DNA of 64,000 nt, from contig NZ_JAAIYA010000011.1 of the NCBI RefSeq assembly GCF_010894405.1, positions 62,001-126,000 of the forward strand. The letters run 5' to 3'. The notes beneath the pieces are model-generated. The model was not told the DNA's origin. It was given only the letters and a program-made list of their open reading frames with translations, and did no database searches. The stretch comes from Pyxidicoccus caerfyrddinensis. GTDB lineage: Bacteria > Myxococcota > Myxococcia > Myxococcales > Myxococcaceae. Each line of letters starts with the position of its first letter. The stretch's first letter is position 1. The position numbers and the translations under genes were made by a program. Positions 1 through 8,607 of the stretch are shown in pieces.

Positions 1-1
1 T

Positions 2-1051
2 GACCCACAGACCGCGGGCCTCGCGCCCGCGTGCGCGGCGGTGGGAGCCCACGTGGTGTGGCGCTGCCACGTGGGGTGCGACACGCCCAACGCAGAGGTG
101 GTGCGCGCGTGGGAGTTCCTCGCCCCGGGGCTCGCCGCCGCGCAGCTCGCCATCTTCTCCCGTGCCTCCTACGTGCCGCCCCAGTGCGCGGACCGTGCGC
201 TCGTCGTCCAGCCCTCCATCGACATCTTCGCGGTGAAGAACCAGCCCCTGGCCCCGGACGTCGCGCGCGCCATCCTCGCCCACGCGGGGTTGCTGCGGGT
301 GGAGCCCGGTGCTCCCGAGCCCGTCTTCACCCGAGGCGACGGGTTGCCCGCCCGGGTGTCGCGCGGGGCGGACATCGTGCGGCTCGGCTCCACACCTGCG
401 GTGGACACGCCGCTGGTGGTGCAGGTGGGGCGGTGGGATCCGCTGAAGGACCCCGCGGGCGTACTGCGAGGCTTCGCATTGCTCGCGCGCGCCGCCCCGG
501 GCCTGCGCGCGGAGCTGGTCCTCGCCGGCCCCGCGGTGACGTCCGTCGCGGACGACCCCGAGGCGGCGTCCACGCTCAACGACGTCATCGCGCTGTGGCG
601 GCAGCAGCCGCACTCGCTTCGCCAGCGCGTGCACCTGGCGTGTCTGCCCATGCGGGACTTGGAGGAGAACGCCGCCATCGTCAACGCGCTCCAGCGCCAC
701 GCGACGGTGGTGGTGCAGAAGAGCCTCCAGGAGGGCTTCGGGCTCACCGTCACCGAGGCGATGTGGAAGGAGCGCCCCGTGGTGGCCAGCGCGGTGGGTG
801 GCATCCAGGACCAGATTGTCGACGGGGTGAATGGCCTGCTCGTGCACGACCCGAGCGACCCGGCGGAGTTCGCAAGCGCCGTGCGCAGGGTGCTATGCGA
901 CGGCGAGCTGGCCGCGCGCCTGGGGGCCCGGGCCCATCAGGACGTGCTCACGCACTTCACCGGTTCGCGACACCTCACCGACTTCGCACGCCTGTTGGAA
1001 CGACTGGACGTGCAACCCGAGAGCTCCGGCGTGGCCTCCATGGCGCATTGA
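2..1051 (+). CDS. Trehalose-synthase-like GT4 glycosyltransferase, 5' end cut by the window
   Basis: The frame is open from base 2, so the true start lies upstream; about 349 residues are present. The visible N-terminus contains DPQTAGL, the acceptor-site motif of TreT-type trehalose synthases. The second Rossmann half has the donor-side signature QVGRWDPLKD followed by QKSLQEGFGLTVTEAMWK, the E-x7-E motif of GT4 retaining enzymes, then VVASAVGGIQDQI. The family joins a nucleotide-sugar donor to glucose or another acceptor in the cytoplasm. TreT-like function is the best reading; another GT4 activity is possible because the N-terminal domain is truncated. It is followed by about 160 bases of intergenic DNA. 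Confidence 0.85.
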   Translation, partial: DPQTAGLAPACAAVGAHVVWRCHVGCDTPNAEVVRAWEFLAPGLAAAQLAIFSRASYVPPQCADRALVVQPSIDIFAVKNQPLAPDVARAILAHAGLLRVEPGAPEPVFTRGDGLPARVSRGADIVRLGSTPAVDTPLVVQVGRWDPLKDPAGVLRGFALLARAAPGLRAELVLAGPAVTSVADDPEAASTLNDVIALWRQQPHSLRQRVHLACLPMRDLEENAAIVNALQRHATVVVQKSLQEGFGLTVTEAMWKERPVVASAVGGIQDQIVDGVNGLLVHDPSDPAEFASAVRRVLCDGELAARLGARAHQDVLTHFTGSRHLTDFARLLERLDVQPESSGVASMAH

Positions 1052-1088
1052 GGTCCATGCCGTCTGAGCTGGCTTTTGCACAAGGCTG

Positions 1089-1117
1089 TTGGAAAAAGCC
1101 TCACTCGGGTCTGTAAT
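1089..1117 (+). promoter_or_regulatory. Candidate sigma-70-type promoter for the small Cys-rich peptide
   Basis: TTGGAA (1089-1094), exactly 17 bases, then TGTAAT (1112-1117), in an unusually AT-rich stretch for this genome. The predicted start near 1124 would leave a leader of about 90 bases before the ATG at 1214. Pattern match only. Confidence 0.45.
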
Positions 1118-1213
1118 TGTGCATGTCTGTTGTGGGTTGTTTGGGGTTCTTGTTTGGCAAGGTAGGCTTCTCGGGTGCCCCAGGGTGGGGTGCACTGCCC
1201 GGAGGAGTCCGAG

Positions 1214-1426
1214 ATGAAGAAGAAGCTGATCGCCGCGAGCGTGTTTCTGTTCGGTCTGGGAATCGGAGGCGCGGCGGCCGCCGCGTCCAGCAGCACTTCG
1301 GGAACCGGCAGCACGCCTGGCATCACCGAGGAGATGGCCGCGTGTGTCTATGCATGTGAGTCCGGCGGCGGCAACCACACCGTGTGTTGGAATTGCTGCG
1401 TGCGGAACATCTGCGCGGTGGATTGA
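1214..1426 (+). CDS. Small secreted cysteine-rich peptide (70 aa)
   Basis: The ATG at 1214 has a GGAGG ribosome site at 1201-1205 and begins a classical signal peptide (MKKK, then a hydrophobic core ending in a run of alanines around residue 25). An upstream in-frame start at 1175 would bury the signal and is rejected. The mature part is about 45 residues: a Ser/Thr/Gly linker, then a compact module with CVYAC, CWNCC and a last Cys near the C-terminus, giving six cysteines that could form three disulfides. It has its own candidate promoter and a strong hairpin downstream, so it is probably monocistronic. No family was recognised; a secreted structural, signalling or toxin-like peptide are all possible. 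Confidence 0.75.
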   Translation: MKKKLIAASVFLFGLGIGGAAAAASSSTSGTGSTPGITEEMAACVYACESGGGNHTVCWNCCVRNICAVD

Positions 1427-1455
1427 GGTACCTCCACGAGCGCGCGTTCTGAGGC

Positions 1456-1484
1456 GGGCCGGGGCCCATGACGAGCCCCGGTCC
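1456..1484. terminator. Hairpin between convergent genes
   Basis: A 10-bp stem (1456-1465 with 1475-1484, one wobble pair) with a 9-base loop lies between the converging ends of the Cys-rich peptide gene and the crystallin-like gene. No U-tract is obvious, as is usual at this GC content. It could serve both directions. Confidence 0.6.
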
Positions 1485-1497
1485 ACTCACACCGCGA

Positions 1498-2226
1498 CTA
1501 CCAGTAGACGGCGACCGACGAGATGCGGTCGTTCCACGAGTGCCAGCTGCGGAACGGCCACCAGCCCGTGTACCAGCCCCAGCCGCTCAGGTTGTTGATG
1601 GCCCAGTTGCGGCCAATCCACAGCACGTGACCCTGGTAGTTGGAGTGCTCGGTGACGAGCGTCCAGCTGCCGCACTGGGTGCTCCAGATGGAGGAGATGC
1701 GGTCGTTCCAGAAGTTGCCCACGTAGCTATAGCCGTAGCCCGGGTACAGGGTGAAGTAGTAGCCCCAGTAGCCCGCGTGCTCGAAGAACCACGAGTACGG
1801 GTCGCATGCCAGCTGCTGCACCTTGGGCTCTTCGGAGGGGAACTGGTTCGTCGCCTCCAGGTACTTCGTCAGCTCCTCCGTGGTGCGGAAGCCCTGCACC
1901 GCGCCCAGCTCCGCCGAGCGCCCGTCGAGCACGTAGTGCGACAGGTGGATGTCCTTCTCCCGAATCTGCTCCGCCGTGTACGTCACGCCATCCACGAGGA
2001 TGGGCAGCTCGGGCAGGAAGCCGTCCTCGGGGTCCTTCTCCAGATCCTCGCGCGCCGCGTCCCTGAGCACCGCGGACAGCGGCACGCGCTCCATCTGCGC
2101 TTCCTTGATGGGCGCGGGCTTCGAGTCGTGCGGCGGCGTCGGCTCGTACGGCGCGGCCGCGAGGGACGTGCCGCCAACCAGCAGCGAGGCCAGCGTCAGG
2201 GAACCAATGAGCGTCTTCAGCTTCAT
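1498..2226 (-). CDS. Secreted beta/gamma-crystallin-fold protein
   Basis: The start at 2226 begins a Sec signal peptide (MKLKTL, hydrophobic core, AAA around residue 25); the longer frame to 2325 lacks such a start. The 242-residue product has an acidic helical middle region (about 30-140) and an aromatic-rich C-terminal region (about 140-242). WNDRISS occurs twice in that region, once in the middle and once at the very end. (N/D)(N/D)xx(S/T)S is the calcium-binding signature of microbial beta/gamma-crystallins, and each copy closes a Greek-key-like unit. In Myxococcus, Protein S is a calcium-binding crystallin of the spore coat; this is a different protein with the same signature. Likely an exported calcium-binding coat or matrix protein. 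It is transcribed towards the terminator at 1456-1484. Confidence 0.75.
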   Translation of the reverse strand: MKLKTLIGSLTLASLLVGGTSLAAAPYEPTPPHDSKPAPIKEAQMERVPLSAVLRDAAREDLEKDPEDGFLPELPILVDGVTYTAEQIREKDIHLSHYVLDGRSAELGAVQGFRTTEELTKYLEATNQFPSEEPKVQQLACDPYSWFFEHAGYWGYYFTLYPGYGYSYVGNFWNDRISSIWSTQCGSWTLVTEHSNYQGHVLWIGRNWAINNLSGWGWYTGWWPFRSWHSWNDRISSVAVYW

Positions 2227-2312
2227 GTGTTCTCTACCTGTTCTTGTTCGGGGGTGTGGTGGGAAGCCAGACGGCCTCCCATGCCCGCGGCCACACTCCG
2301 GCCGGGGTCCCC

Positions 2313-2365
2313 CGTTTTGTATCACTGATCAGGATTTAATCTGAAAACAGCGAATACAGAGATGA
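2313..2365 (-). promoter_or_regulatory. AT-rich leader/promoter zone of the crystallin-like gene
   Basis: About 50 bases upstream of the crystallin-like gene are far richer in A and T than anything nearby and contain the palindrome CTGATCAG (2325-2332) and, on the minus strand, GATTAAAT and TGATACAAAA. A promoter is likely here, but the exact -35/-10 pair could not be decided by eye. Confidence 0.35.
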
Positions 2366-2410
2366 CAGGTTGCTCTTGACCCGTGTGCGTATGGACCCGT
2401 GGCGCGCCGT

Positions 2411-3148
2411 CTACACCCGCCGCGCCCGCGCACCCACGGACGGCATCTGCAGTCCCTTGGGCTTCGCGTGCATGGACCAGTACGCGGCCACGGCCAGCAG
2501 GCCCACGGCCAGCAGCGTCCACAGCGCGGCCCACACCAGCGCGGGCACCCAGGTCAGGTTCGCCAGCAGCGCCGCATCGCTCTGCGAGCGCACCGCGCTG
2601 TTCCACAGGTCATCCCGCAAGTCGAACACCGCATACAGCGCGGTGAACGCGGCGATGAACAGGTTCAGCACGTCCACGGCGCCGTCGGGCAGGAACTTCG
2701 CGCAAAGCCCCAGGGCCAGCGCCGTGCCCAGGCAGAAGGCTATCGTGAAGGTGTCCCCCGCGTAGAACACGCCCATCAGCGTCAGCCACACACACGCCGC
2801 GCCCAGCACCCAGCGCCGCAGCTGGAAGCGGAACGTCGCCAGGAGCAGCCCCGCGCCCGCCACCGCGCTGCCCAGGTAGCCGCCCGAATAGACGGCCACC
2901 TTCGCCAGGAAGCCCGGCGGCAGCTGGGACAGGCAGGAGCCTGACTCGTTGGCCGCCAGATGGATGCGGTCCACCGAGCCACCCACCAGCAGCGTGGCCA
3001 GCGCATGCCCGCTCTCGTGCATCATCACCACGAGCACCTTCAGCGGCCAGAAGACGGGCGAGTACCAGAAGTACCATCCCACCCCCAGCATCAGGACGAG
3101 GAGGGCCAACCGGCCGAAATCAAGCTGTGCTCCGCTGGCGGTCCTCAT
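2411..3148 (-). CDS. M50-like membrane metallopeptidase
   Basis: The start at 3148 has a GGGAGGGG ribosome site and gives 245 residues; the frame extends further upstream without a better start. A hydrophobic segment (about 12-35) precedes HESGH (residues 44-48), the zinc-binding HExxH, followed by several more membrane helices and a GGSVDR segment typical of the M50B-like (PF13398) family. These are site-2-protease-related membrane peptidases, mostly uncharacterised. No PDZ domain is present. It has no obvious substrate gene next to it; the divergent neighbour encodes a secreted S46 peptidase. The second zinc-ligand motif of M50 (usually NxxPxxxLDG) is not clear, so catalytic activity is uncertain. 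Confidence 0.7.
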   Translation of the reverse strand: MRTASGAQLDFGRLALLVLMLGVGWYFWYSPVFWPLKVLVVMMHESGHALATLLVGGSVDRIHLAANESGSCLSQLPPGFLAKVAVYSGGYLGSAVAGAGLLLATFRFQLRRWVLGAACVWLTLMGVFYAGDTFTIAFCLGTALALGLCAKFLPDGAVDVLNLFIAAFTALYAVFDLRDDLWNSAVRSQSDAALLANLTWVPALVWAALWTLLAVGLLAVAAYWSMHAKPKGLQMPSVGARARRV

Positions 3149-3278
3149 CGCGCGCACCCCTCCCGTGGGACACCCCAACACTTAAGCCCGGTCCCTCTTC
3201 CTGGAAAATCCCCTGCCGCGGAGCGTTGAAGAATGGGGGGTCGCGTGCGGGCGCCGGACGGGGTAGGGAAGAGGCACC

Positions 3279-5456
3279 ATGAAGAAGACGCTTCTCCTCC
3301 TGTCGCTCGTGGCGGCCCCGGCCCTGGCCGGTGAAGGCAAGTGGACTCCCCAGCAGGTCCTGGAGCTGGACCCCGCGTGGCTTCGCGCCCAGGGGCTCCA
3401 GGTGCCTCCCAAGAAGCTGTGGGACCCCCAGCGCGGTACCGGCCTGCTCGCGGGCACGGTCAACGTCGGGGGCTGCTCCGGCGCCTTCATCTCCTCTTCC
3501 GGCCTGGTCATCACCAACCACCACTGTGCCTTCGGCATCATCCAGGAGCACAGCACCCCGAAGCGCGACCTCATCACCGACGGCTACCTTGCCTCCAAGC
3601 GTGAGGACGAGCTGCCCGGCAAGGGGGCGCGCGTGCAGGTGCCCCGCAGCTTCAAGGACGTGACGAAGGACGTGCTCGCCGCGGTGCCGGCCGGCGCGGA
3701 CGACCTCGCGCGCTACCACGCCATCGAGCGCAAGCAGAAGGAGCTGGTCGCCGAGTGCGAGAAGCGCCCCGCCACCCGCTGCCAGGTGGCGACCTTCGAC
3801 GGCGGCCTCAACTACACGCTGGTGGACGCGGTGGAGCTGGCGGACGTGCGGCTCGTCTACGCGCCGCCCCGCGCGGTGGGCGAGTACGGCGGCGAGGAGG
3901 ACAACTGGATGTGGCCGCGCCACACCGGTGACTTCGCCATCATCCGCGCGTACACCGCGCCGGACGGCAGCTCCGCCCAGTACAGCGACAAGAACATCCC
4001 CTACAAGGCGGAGTTCTTCTTCCCCCTGGCCACCGAGGGCGTGAAGCCCAACGACTTCGTCATGGTGCTGGGCTACCCGGGCCGCACCTACCGCGCGCTG
4101 CTCGCGGAGGAGATGGCGACGCGCCAGTCGCGCGTCTACCCGCGCATGCGCGACGTGTACGGCGAGGCCATCCGCATCCTCGAGGAGGAGGGCGGCAAGG
4201 ACGCCTCCGGGAAGATTGCCGTCGCCTCGCAGCTCAAGAGCCTGCACAACGTCTACAAGAACGCGGGCGGCCAGCTCGAGGGGCTCAAGCGCGGCCACCT
4301 CGTGGAGAAGCAGCACGCGGCGGAGGCCGCGGTGGCCGCCTGGGCGAAGAAGGGCGGCGCGAAGTGGGCCCAGGCGCTCGAGGCCCGTGACGCGCTGCTG
4401 GCCGAGGAGGCCGCCAACGCGAAGGTGTTCGAGCGCGAGTTCCTCCTGAACAACGTGACGCGCCTGGCGCGCGGCCCGGCGCTGGCGGCCACGCTGTCCC
4501 GCCTCGCCGCGGAGCACGCGAAGCCGGACCTGGAGCGCCGCCCGGAGTACATGGACCGCGAGCTGCCGCGCCTCAAGGACCGCCTGGAGCGCGAGCAGAA
4601 GAACCTCTTCCTCGCCGCGGACAAGCACCTGCTGCTCGCCTTCGTCAAGCGCGCGCAGGCGCTGGGCCCGGACGAGCGCATCGCCGCCGTGGACACGCAC
4701 TTCGGCAAGACGTTCTCCGAGAAGGACGCCGTCGCGAAGATTGAGGCCATGTACGCCGGCACGAAGGTGCTGACGCTCGACGAGCGCCTGAAGATGGCGG
4801 GCGAGACGGTGGCGCAGCTCCAGGCCCGCAAGGACCCGCTGCTCGCCTTCGGCCTGGACCTGGCGAAGGAGCTGACCGCCCTCGACGAGGTCGAGGACCG
4901 CCGCGACGGCGCCACGCTGCGCCTGCGTCCGGAGTGGCGCAAGGCCGTGCTGGCCCACGCGGGCAAGCCGGTGGCGCCAGACGCCAACGGCACCCTGCGC
5001 GTGTCCTTCGCGAAGGTGCAGGGCTACGCGCCGCGCGATGGCGCCGTGTACACGCCGCAGACGACGCTCTCCGGCATGCTGGCCAAGCACACCGGCGAGG
5101 AGCCCTTCGACGTGCCGGAGAAGTTCTCCAAGACGGCCGAGGCGAAGCGCTTCGGCACCTGGACGGACCCGCGGCTCAAGGACGTGCCGGTGGACTTCCT
5201 GTCGGACGCGGACACCACGGGCGGCAACTCGGGCAGCCCCACGGTGAATGGCAAGGGCCAGCTCGTCGGCGTGAACTTCGACCGCGTCTGGGAGAACGTG
5301 GCCAACGACTTCGGCTACAACCCGGACGTGGCCCGCAACGTCAGCGTGGACGTGCGCTACATCCTCTGGACGCTGGACCAGGTGGAGGACGCGGACGCGC
5401 TGCTGCGCGAGCTGGGCGTGCGCAAGGGCCCGCCCGTGGTGCGGGAGACGCGCTGA
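3279..5456 (+). CDS. Secreted S46-family dipeptidyl-peptidase, DPP11-like
   Basis: 725 residues, the usual length for S46 exopeptidases, with an N-terminal signal peptide (cleavage near residue 18). The catalytic triad is readable: His in NHHC (residues 81-82), Asp218 in HTGDF and Ser651 in GGNSGSP. The helical cap region lies between them. Arg669 in GVNFDRVW sits 18 residues after the Ser, the same spacing as Ser655 and Arg673 of Porphyromonas gingivalis DPP11. That Arg selects Asp/Glu at P1; DPP7 enzymes carry Gly there. The inferred role is removing acidic-ended dipeptides from peptides in the periplasm or outside the cell, fitting a predatory, protein-degrading lifestyle. The stop overlaps the next start (TGATG), so the two genes are probably co-translated. 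Confidence 0.92.
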   Translation: MKKTLLLLSLVAAPALAGEGKWTPQQVLELDPAWLRAQGLQVPPKKLWDPQRGTGLLAGTVNVGGCSGAFISSSGLVITNHHCAFGIIQEHSTPKRDLITDGYLASKREDELPGKGARVQVPRSFKDVTKDVLAAVPAGADDLARYHAIERKQKELVAECEKRPATRCQVATFDGGLNYTLVDAVELADVRLVYAPPRAVGEYGGEEDNWMWPRHTGDFAIIRAYTAPDGSSAQYSDKNIPYKAEFFFPLATEGVKPNDFVMVLGYPGRTYRALLAEEMATRQSRVYPRMRDVYGEAIRILEEEGGKDASGKIAVASQLKSLHNVYKNAGGQLEGLKRGHLVEKQHAAEAAVAAWAKKGGAKWAQALEARDALLAEEAANAKVFEREFLLNNVTRLARGPALAATLSRLAAEHAKPDLERRPEYMDRELPRLKDRLEREQKNLFLAADKHLLLAFVKRAQALGPDERIAAVDTHFGKTFSEKDAVAKIEAMYAGTKVLTLDERLKMAGETVAQLQARKDPLLAFGLDLAKELTALDEVEDRRDGATLRLRPEWRKAVLAHAGKPVAPDANGTLRVSFAKVQGYAPRDGAVYTPQTTLSGMLAKHTGEEPFDVPEKFSKTAEAKRFGTWTDPRLKDVPVDFLSDADTTGGNSGSPTVNGKGQLVGVNFDRVWENVANDFGYNPDVARNVSVDVRYILWTLDQVEDADALLRELGVRKGPPVVRETR

Positions 5457-6115
5457 TGGCGGACGCGGAGAACGGCTCGCTGCCCCTGCCCGTCTTCAAG
5501 CCAGACGAGCGGGTGTGCGCCAACTGCAAGCTGTTCAGCCCGCACTCCATCGAGGAGCGGCGGGGCTGGGTGGGGACGTGCCGCCTGCACTCGTGGCGCG
5601 GCATGTTTCCGCCCTCCGCTCCCATCTGCGACAAGTACGTGCCCAAGGGGAGCGCCGCGCCCCTGCCGCCGACTGTCTCCTCGCGCGAGCGTTCCGCGCG
5701 CAGCGTGGCGCCGGTGGTGGTGCGGCGCCGCGTGGACCCTCAAGAAGAAGTGGACCTGGAAGGGCTGAGCATGACGCGTGAAGAGCTGATGGAAATCTTC
5801 CGGGAGGCGTCCGGCATGGGCGAGTCGCCGCCGCTGGCCAACAAGTGGGAGGGCGGCACGCTGCGGCTCGTCCCCGGCAACCCGGAGCTTCAGGCCAGGG
5901 ACTTGCCCATCGACAACCTGTTCCACAAGGTCGTCATGGTGCGCGACAGGCTGCGGGTGCTGGAGCAGAAGCTCAACGCGCACCCCAAGCTGTCGGACGC
6001 GGAGAAGGTGGAGATGCAGAGTTACATCACCCGCGTGTACGGCTCGCTCACCAGCTTCAACGTCCTCTTCAAGGAGAAGTCGGACCAGTTCGTCGGCGCC
6101 AAGGGCGACGAGTAG
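5456..6115 (+). CDS. Conserved-looking protein with N-terminal CxxC...C...C motif
   Basis: 219 residues; the ATG at 5456 overlaps the stop of the S46 peptidase gene. The first 60 residues hold four cysteines (C21, C24, C42, C58) with surrounding motifs CANCKLF, WVGTCRLH and PICDKY, a spacing suited to a structural zinc or an iron-sulfur site. The middle is Pro/Arg-rich and probably disordered. The C-terminal part (about 115-219) is predicted helical and charged. No family was recognised. Coupling to a secreted peptidase gene is the only contextual clue; there is no signal peptide, so it should be cytoplasmic. Confidence 0.75.
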   Translation: MADAENGSLPLPVFKPDERVCANCKLFSPHSIEERRGWVGTCRLHSWRGMFPPSAPICDKYVPKGSAAPLPPTVSSRERSARSVAPVVVRRRVDPQEEVDLEGLSMTREELMEIFREASGMGESPPLANKWEGGTLRLVPGNPELQARDLPIDNLFHKVVMVRDRLRVLEQKLNAHPKLSDAEKVEMQSYITRVYGSLTSFNVLFKEKSDQFVGAKGDE

Positions 6116-6125
6116 CCGCGAGCGC

Positions 6126-6154
6126 GGGCCGCGGGGCTCATGCTCCCGCGGCCC
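6126..6154. terminator. Perfect 10-bp hairpin between convergent genes
   Basis: Stem 6126-6135 pairs perfectly with 6145-6154 around a 9-base loop, followed by a smaller 6-bp hairpin (6158-6173). It separates the plus-strand Cys-motif gene from the minus-strand sigma factor gene. Confidence 0.65.
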
Positions 6155-6181
6155 GGCGGTGCCTCACGGCACCCGGTGGCG

Positions 6182-6691
6182 TCAGGGCTGCTGGCCCCGC
6201 GCTTCCATGAGCGTCAGCGCGCGCTGCCGGGCGCGGTGCAGGGTGCTCTTCACCGTGCCCTCGGGGATGCGCAAGAGGCGCGCAATCTCCGGGTAGCTCA
6301 GGCCGCGCACCTCGCGCAGGTAGAGCACCTGGCGCTGCTGCTCGTTGATGTCGTCCAGCGCCTCGCCGAAGTGGCGCTCCATCTCCGCGCCCACCGCGAG
6401 CAACTCAGGCGACAGCGGCTCCTGGGGCTCATGGCTCAGTCGCTCGCGGCGCTTGCGCGCGCGCAGCCAGTTGATGCTGCTGTTCACCATGACCCTGTGG
6501 AGCCACGTGGTCCACGCGGCCCGGCCTCCGAAGCCCGGGGCCCTGCGGGCCAGCCGGGCGAAGACGTCCTGCACCACGTCCTCTGCGTCGTCGGTGTCAC
6601 CGACGATGCGCCGGGCAATGGCCAGCGCGCGGGGACGGTGCTCCGTGTAGAGCTGGGAGAGGGGAGGGAGCGAGATGAAGGCGGCGTGCAT
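6182..6691 (-). CDS. ECF-type RNA polymerase sigma factor
   Basis: The start at 6691 has an AGGAGA ribosome site and gives 169 residues, the usual ECF size. Region 2 is clear (HRPRALAIARRIVGDTDDAEDVVQDVFARL, core-binding and -10 recognition; split here as HRPRALAIARRI and DAEDVVQDVFARL), followed by WLHRVMVN. Region 4 has QRQVLYLREVRGLSYPEIA and a helix-turn-helix ending GTVKSTLHRARQ. The protein directs RNA polymerase to a dedicated promoter set. No anti-sigma gene is adjacent. A sequence upstream (6757-6788) recurs before the VWA-domain gene at 57.5 kb and may be its own recognition site, implying autoregulation. Confidence 0.93.
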   Translation of the reverse strand: MHAAFISLPPLSQLYTEHRPRALAIARRIVGDTDDAEDVVQDVFARLARRAPGFGGRAAWTTWLHRVMVNSSINWLRARKRRERLSHEPQEPLSPELLAVGAEMERHFGEALDDINEQQRQVLYLREVRGLSYPEIARLLRIPEGTVKSTLHRARQRALTLMEARGQQP

Positions 6692-6756
6692 GACGGGTGG
6701 TCTCCTGGAACACCCCGGGTGGGGACTGCCAGGAGTGGGAACGCACCAGCCGCCAG

Positions 6757-6788
6757 AAAGGTCTATCGCCCCGCCGGAAAAGGGGTTC
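6757..6788 (-). promoter_or_regulatory. Putative promoter/operator shared with the VWA gene
   Basis: Read on the minus strand: GAAC, then TTTTCCGGCG, then TAGACCTTT, lying about 70 bases before the ECF sigma ATG. The same words in the same order occur at 57531-57561, at a similar distance from another ATG. GAAC resembles an ECF -35 core. Assigning it to this sigma factor is inference. Confidence 0.45.
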
Positions 6789-6867
6789 TTCACCCGGCGT
6801 GTCGGAAGGCAGACACGCATACATCCCTGGGGAGCGACACGCACCTCCCCTGGGTACGGACGCGGGG

Positions 6868-8508
<1,641 letters not shown>

Positions 8509-8569
8509 CCCAGCCTCTCCCGGCAGGTCGGTATGCCTGGGCTTTACACGTCAGGTGTTCACCTTTCAA

Positions 8570-8595
8570 CCCCACGCCCCGGGTAGGGCGCGGGG
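8570..8595 (-). terminator. Terminator-like hairpin after gspN
   Basis: A 10-bp GC stem (8570-8579 with 8586-8595, one G-T wobble) with a 6-base loop, placed 12 bases past the gspN stop and followed in the minus direction by TTGAAAGG. It probably ends the T2SS transcript before the FHA activator gene. Confidence 0.6.
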
Positions 8596-8607
8596 GGTAC
8601 CGGGCGA

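Noticed and set aside
1071-1100. Hairpin GGCTTTT...AAAAGCC after the glycosyltransferase gene as its terminator
   Set aside because: Only 7 bp with a 16-base loop, and it overlaps the better-supported promoter at 1089-1117.
3120-5090. 656-codon open frame antisense to the S46 peptidase gene
   Set aside because: No recognisable motif and strongly biased composition; the forward gene has catalytic residues and a signal peptide.
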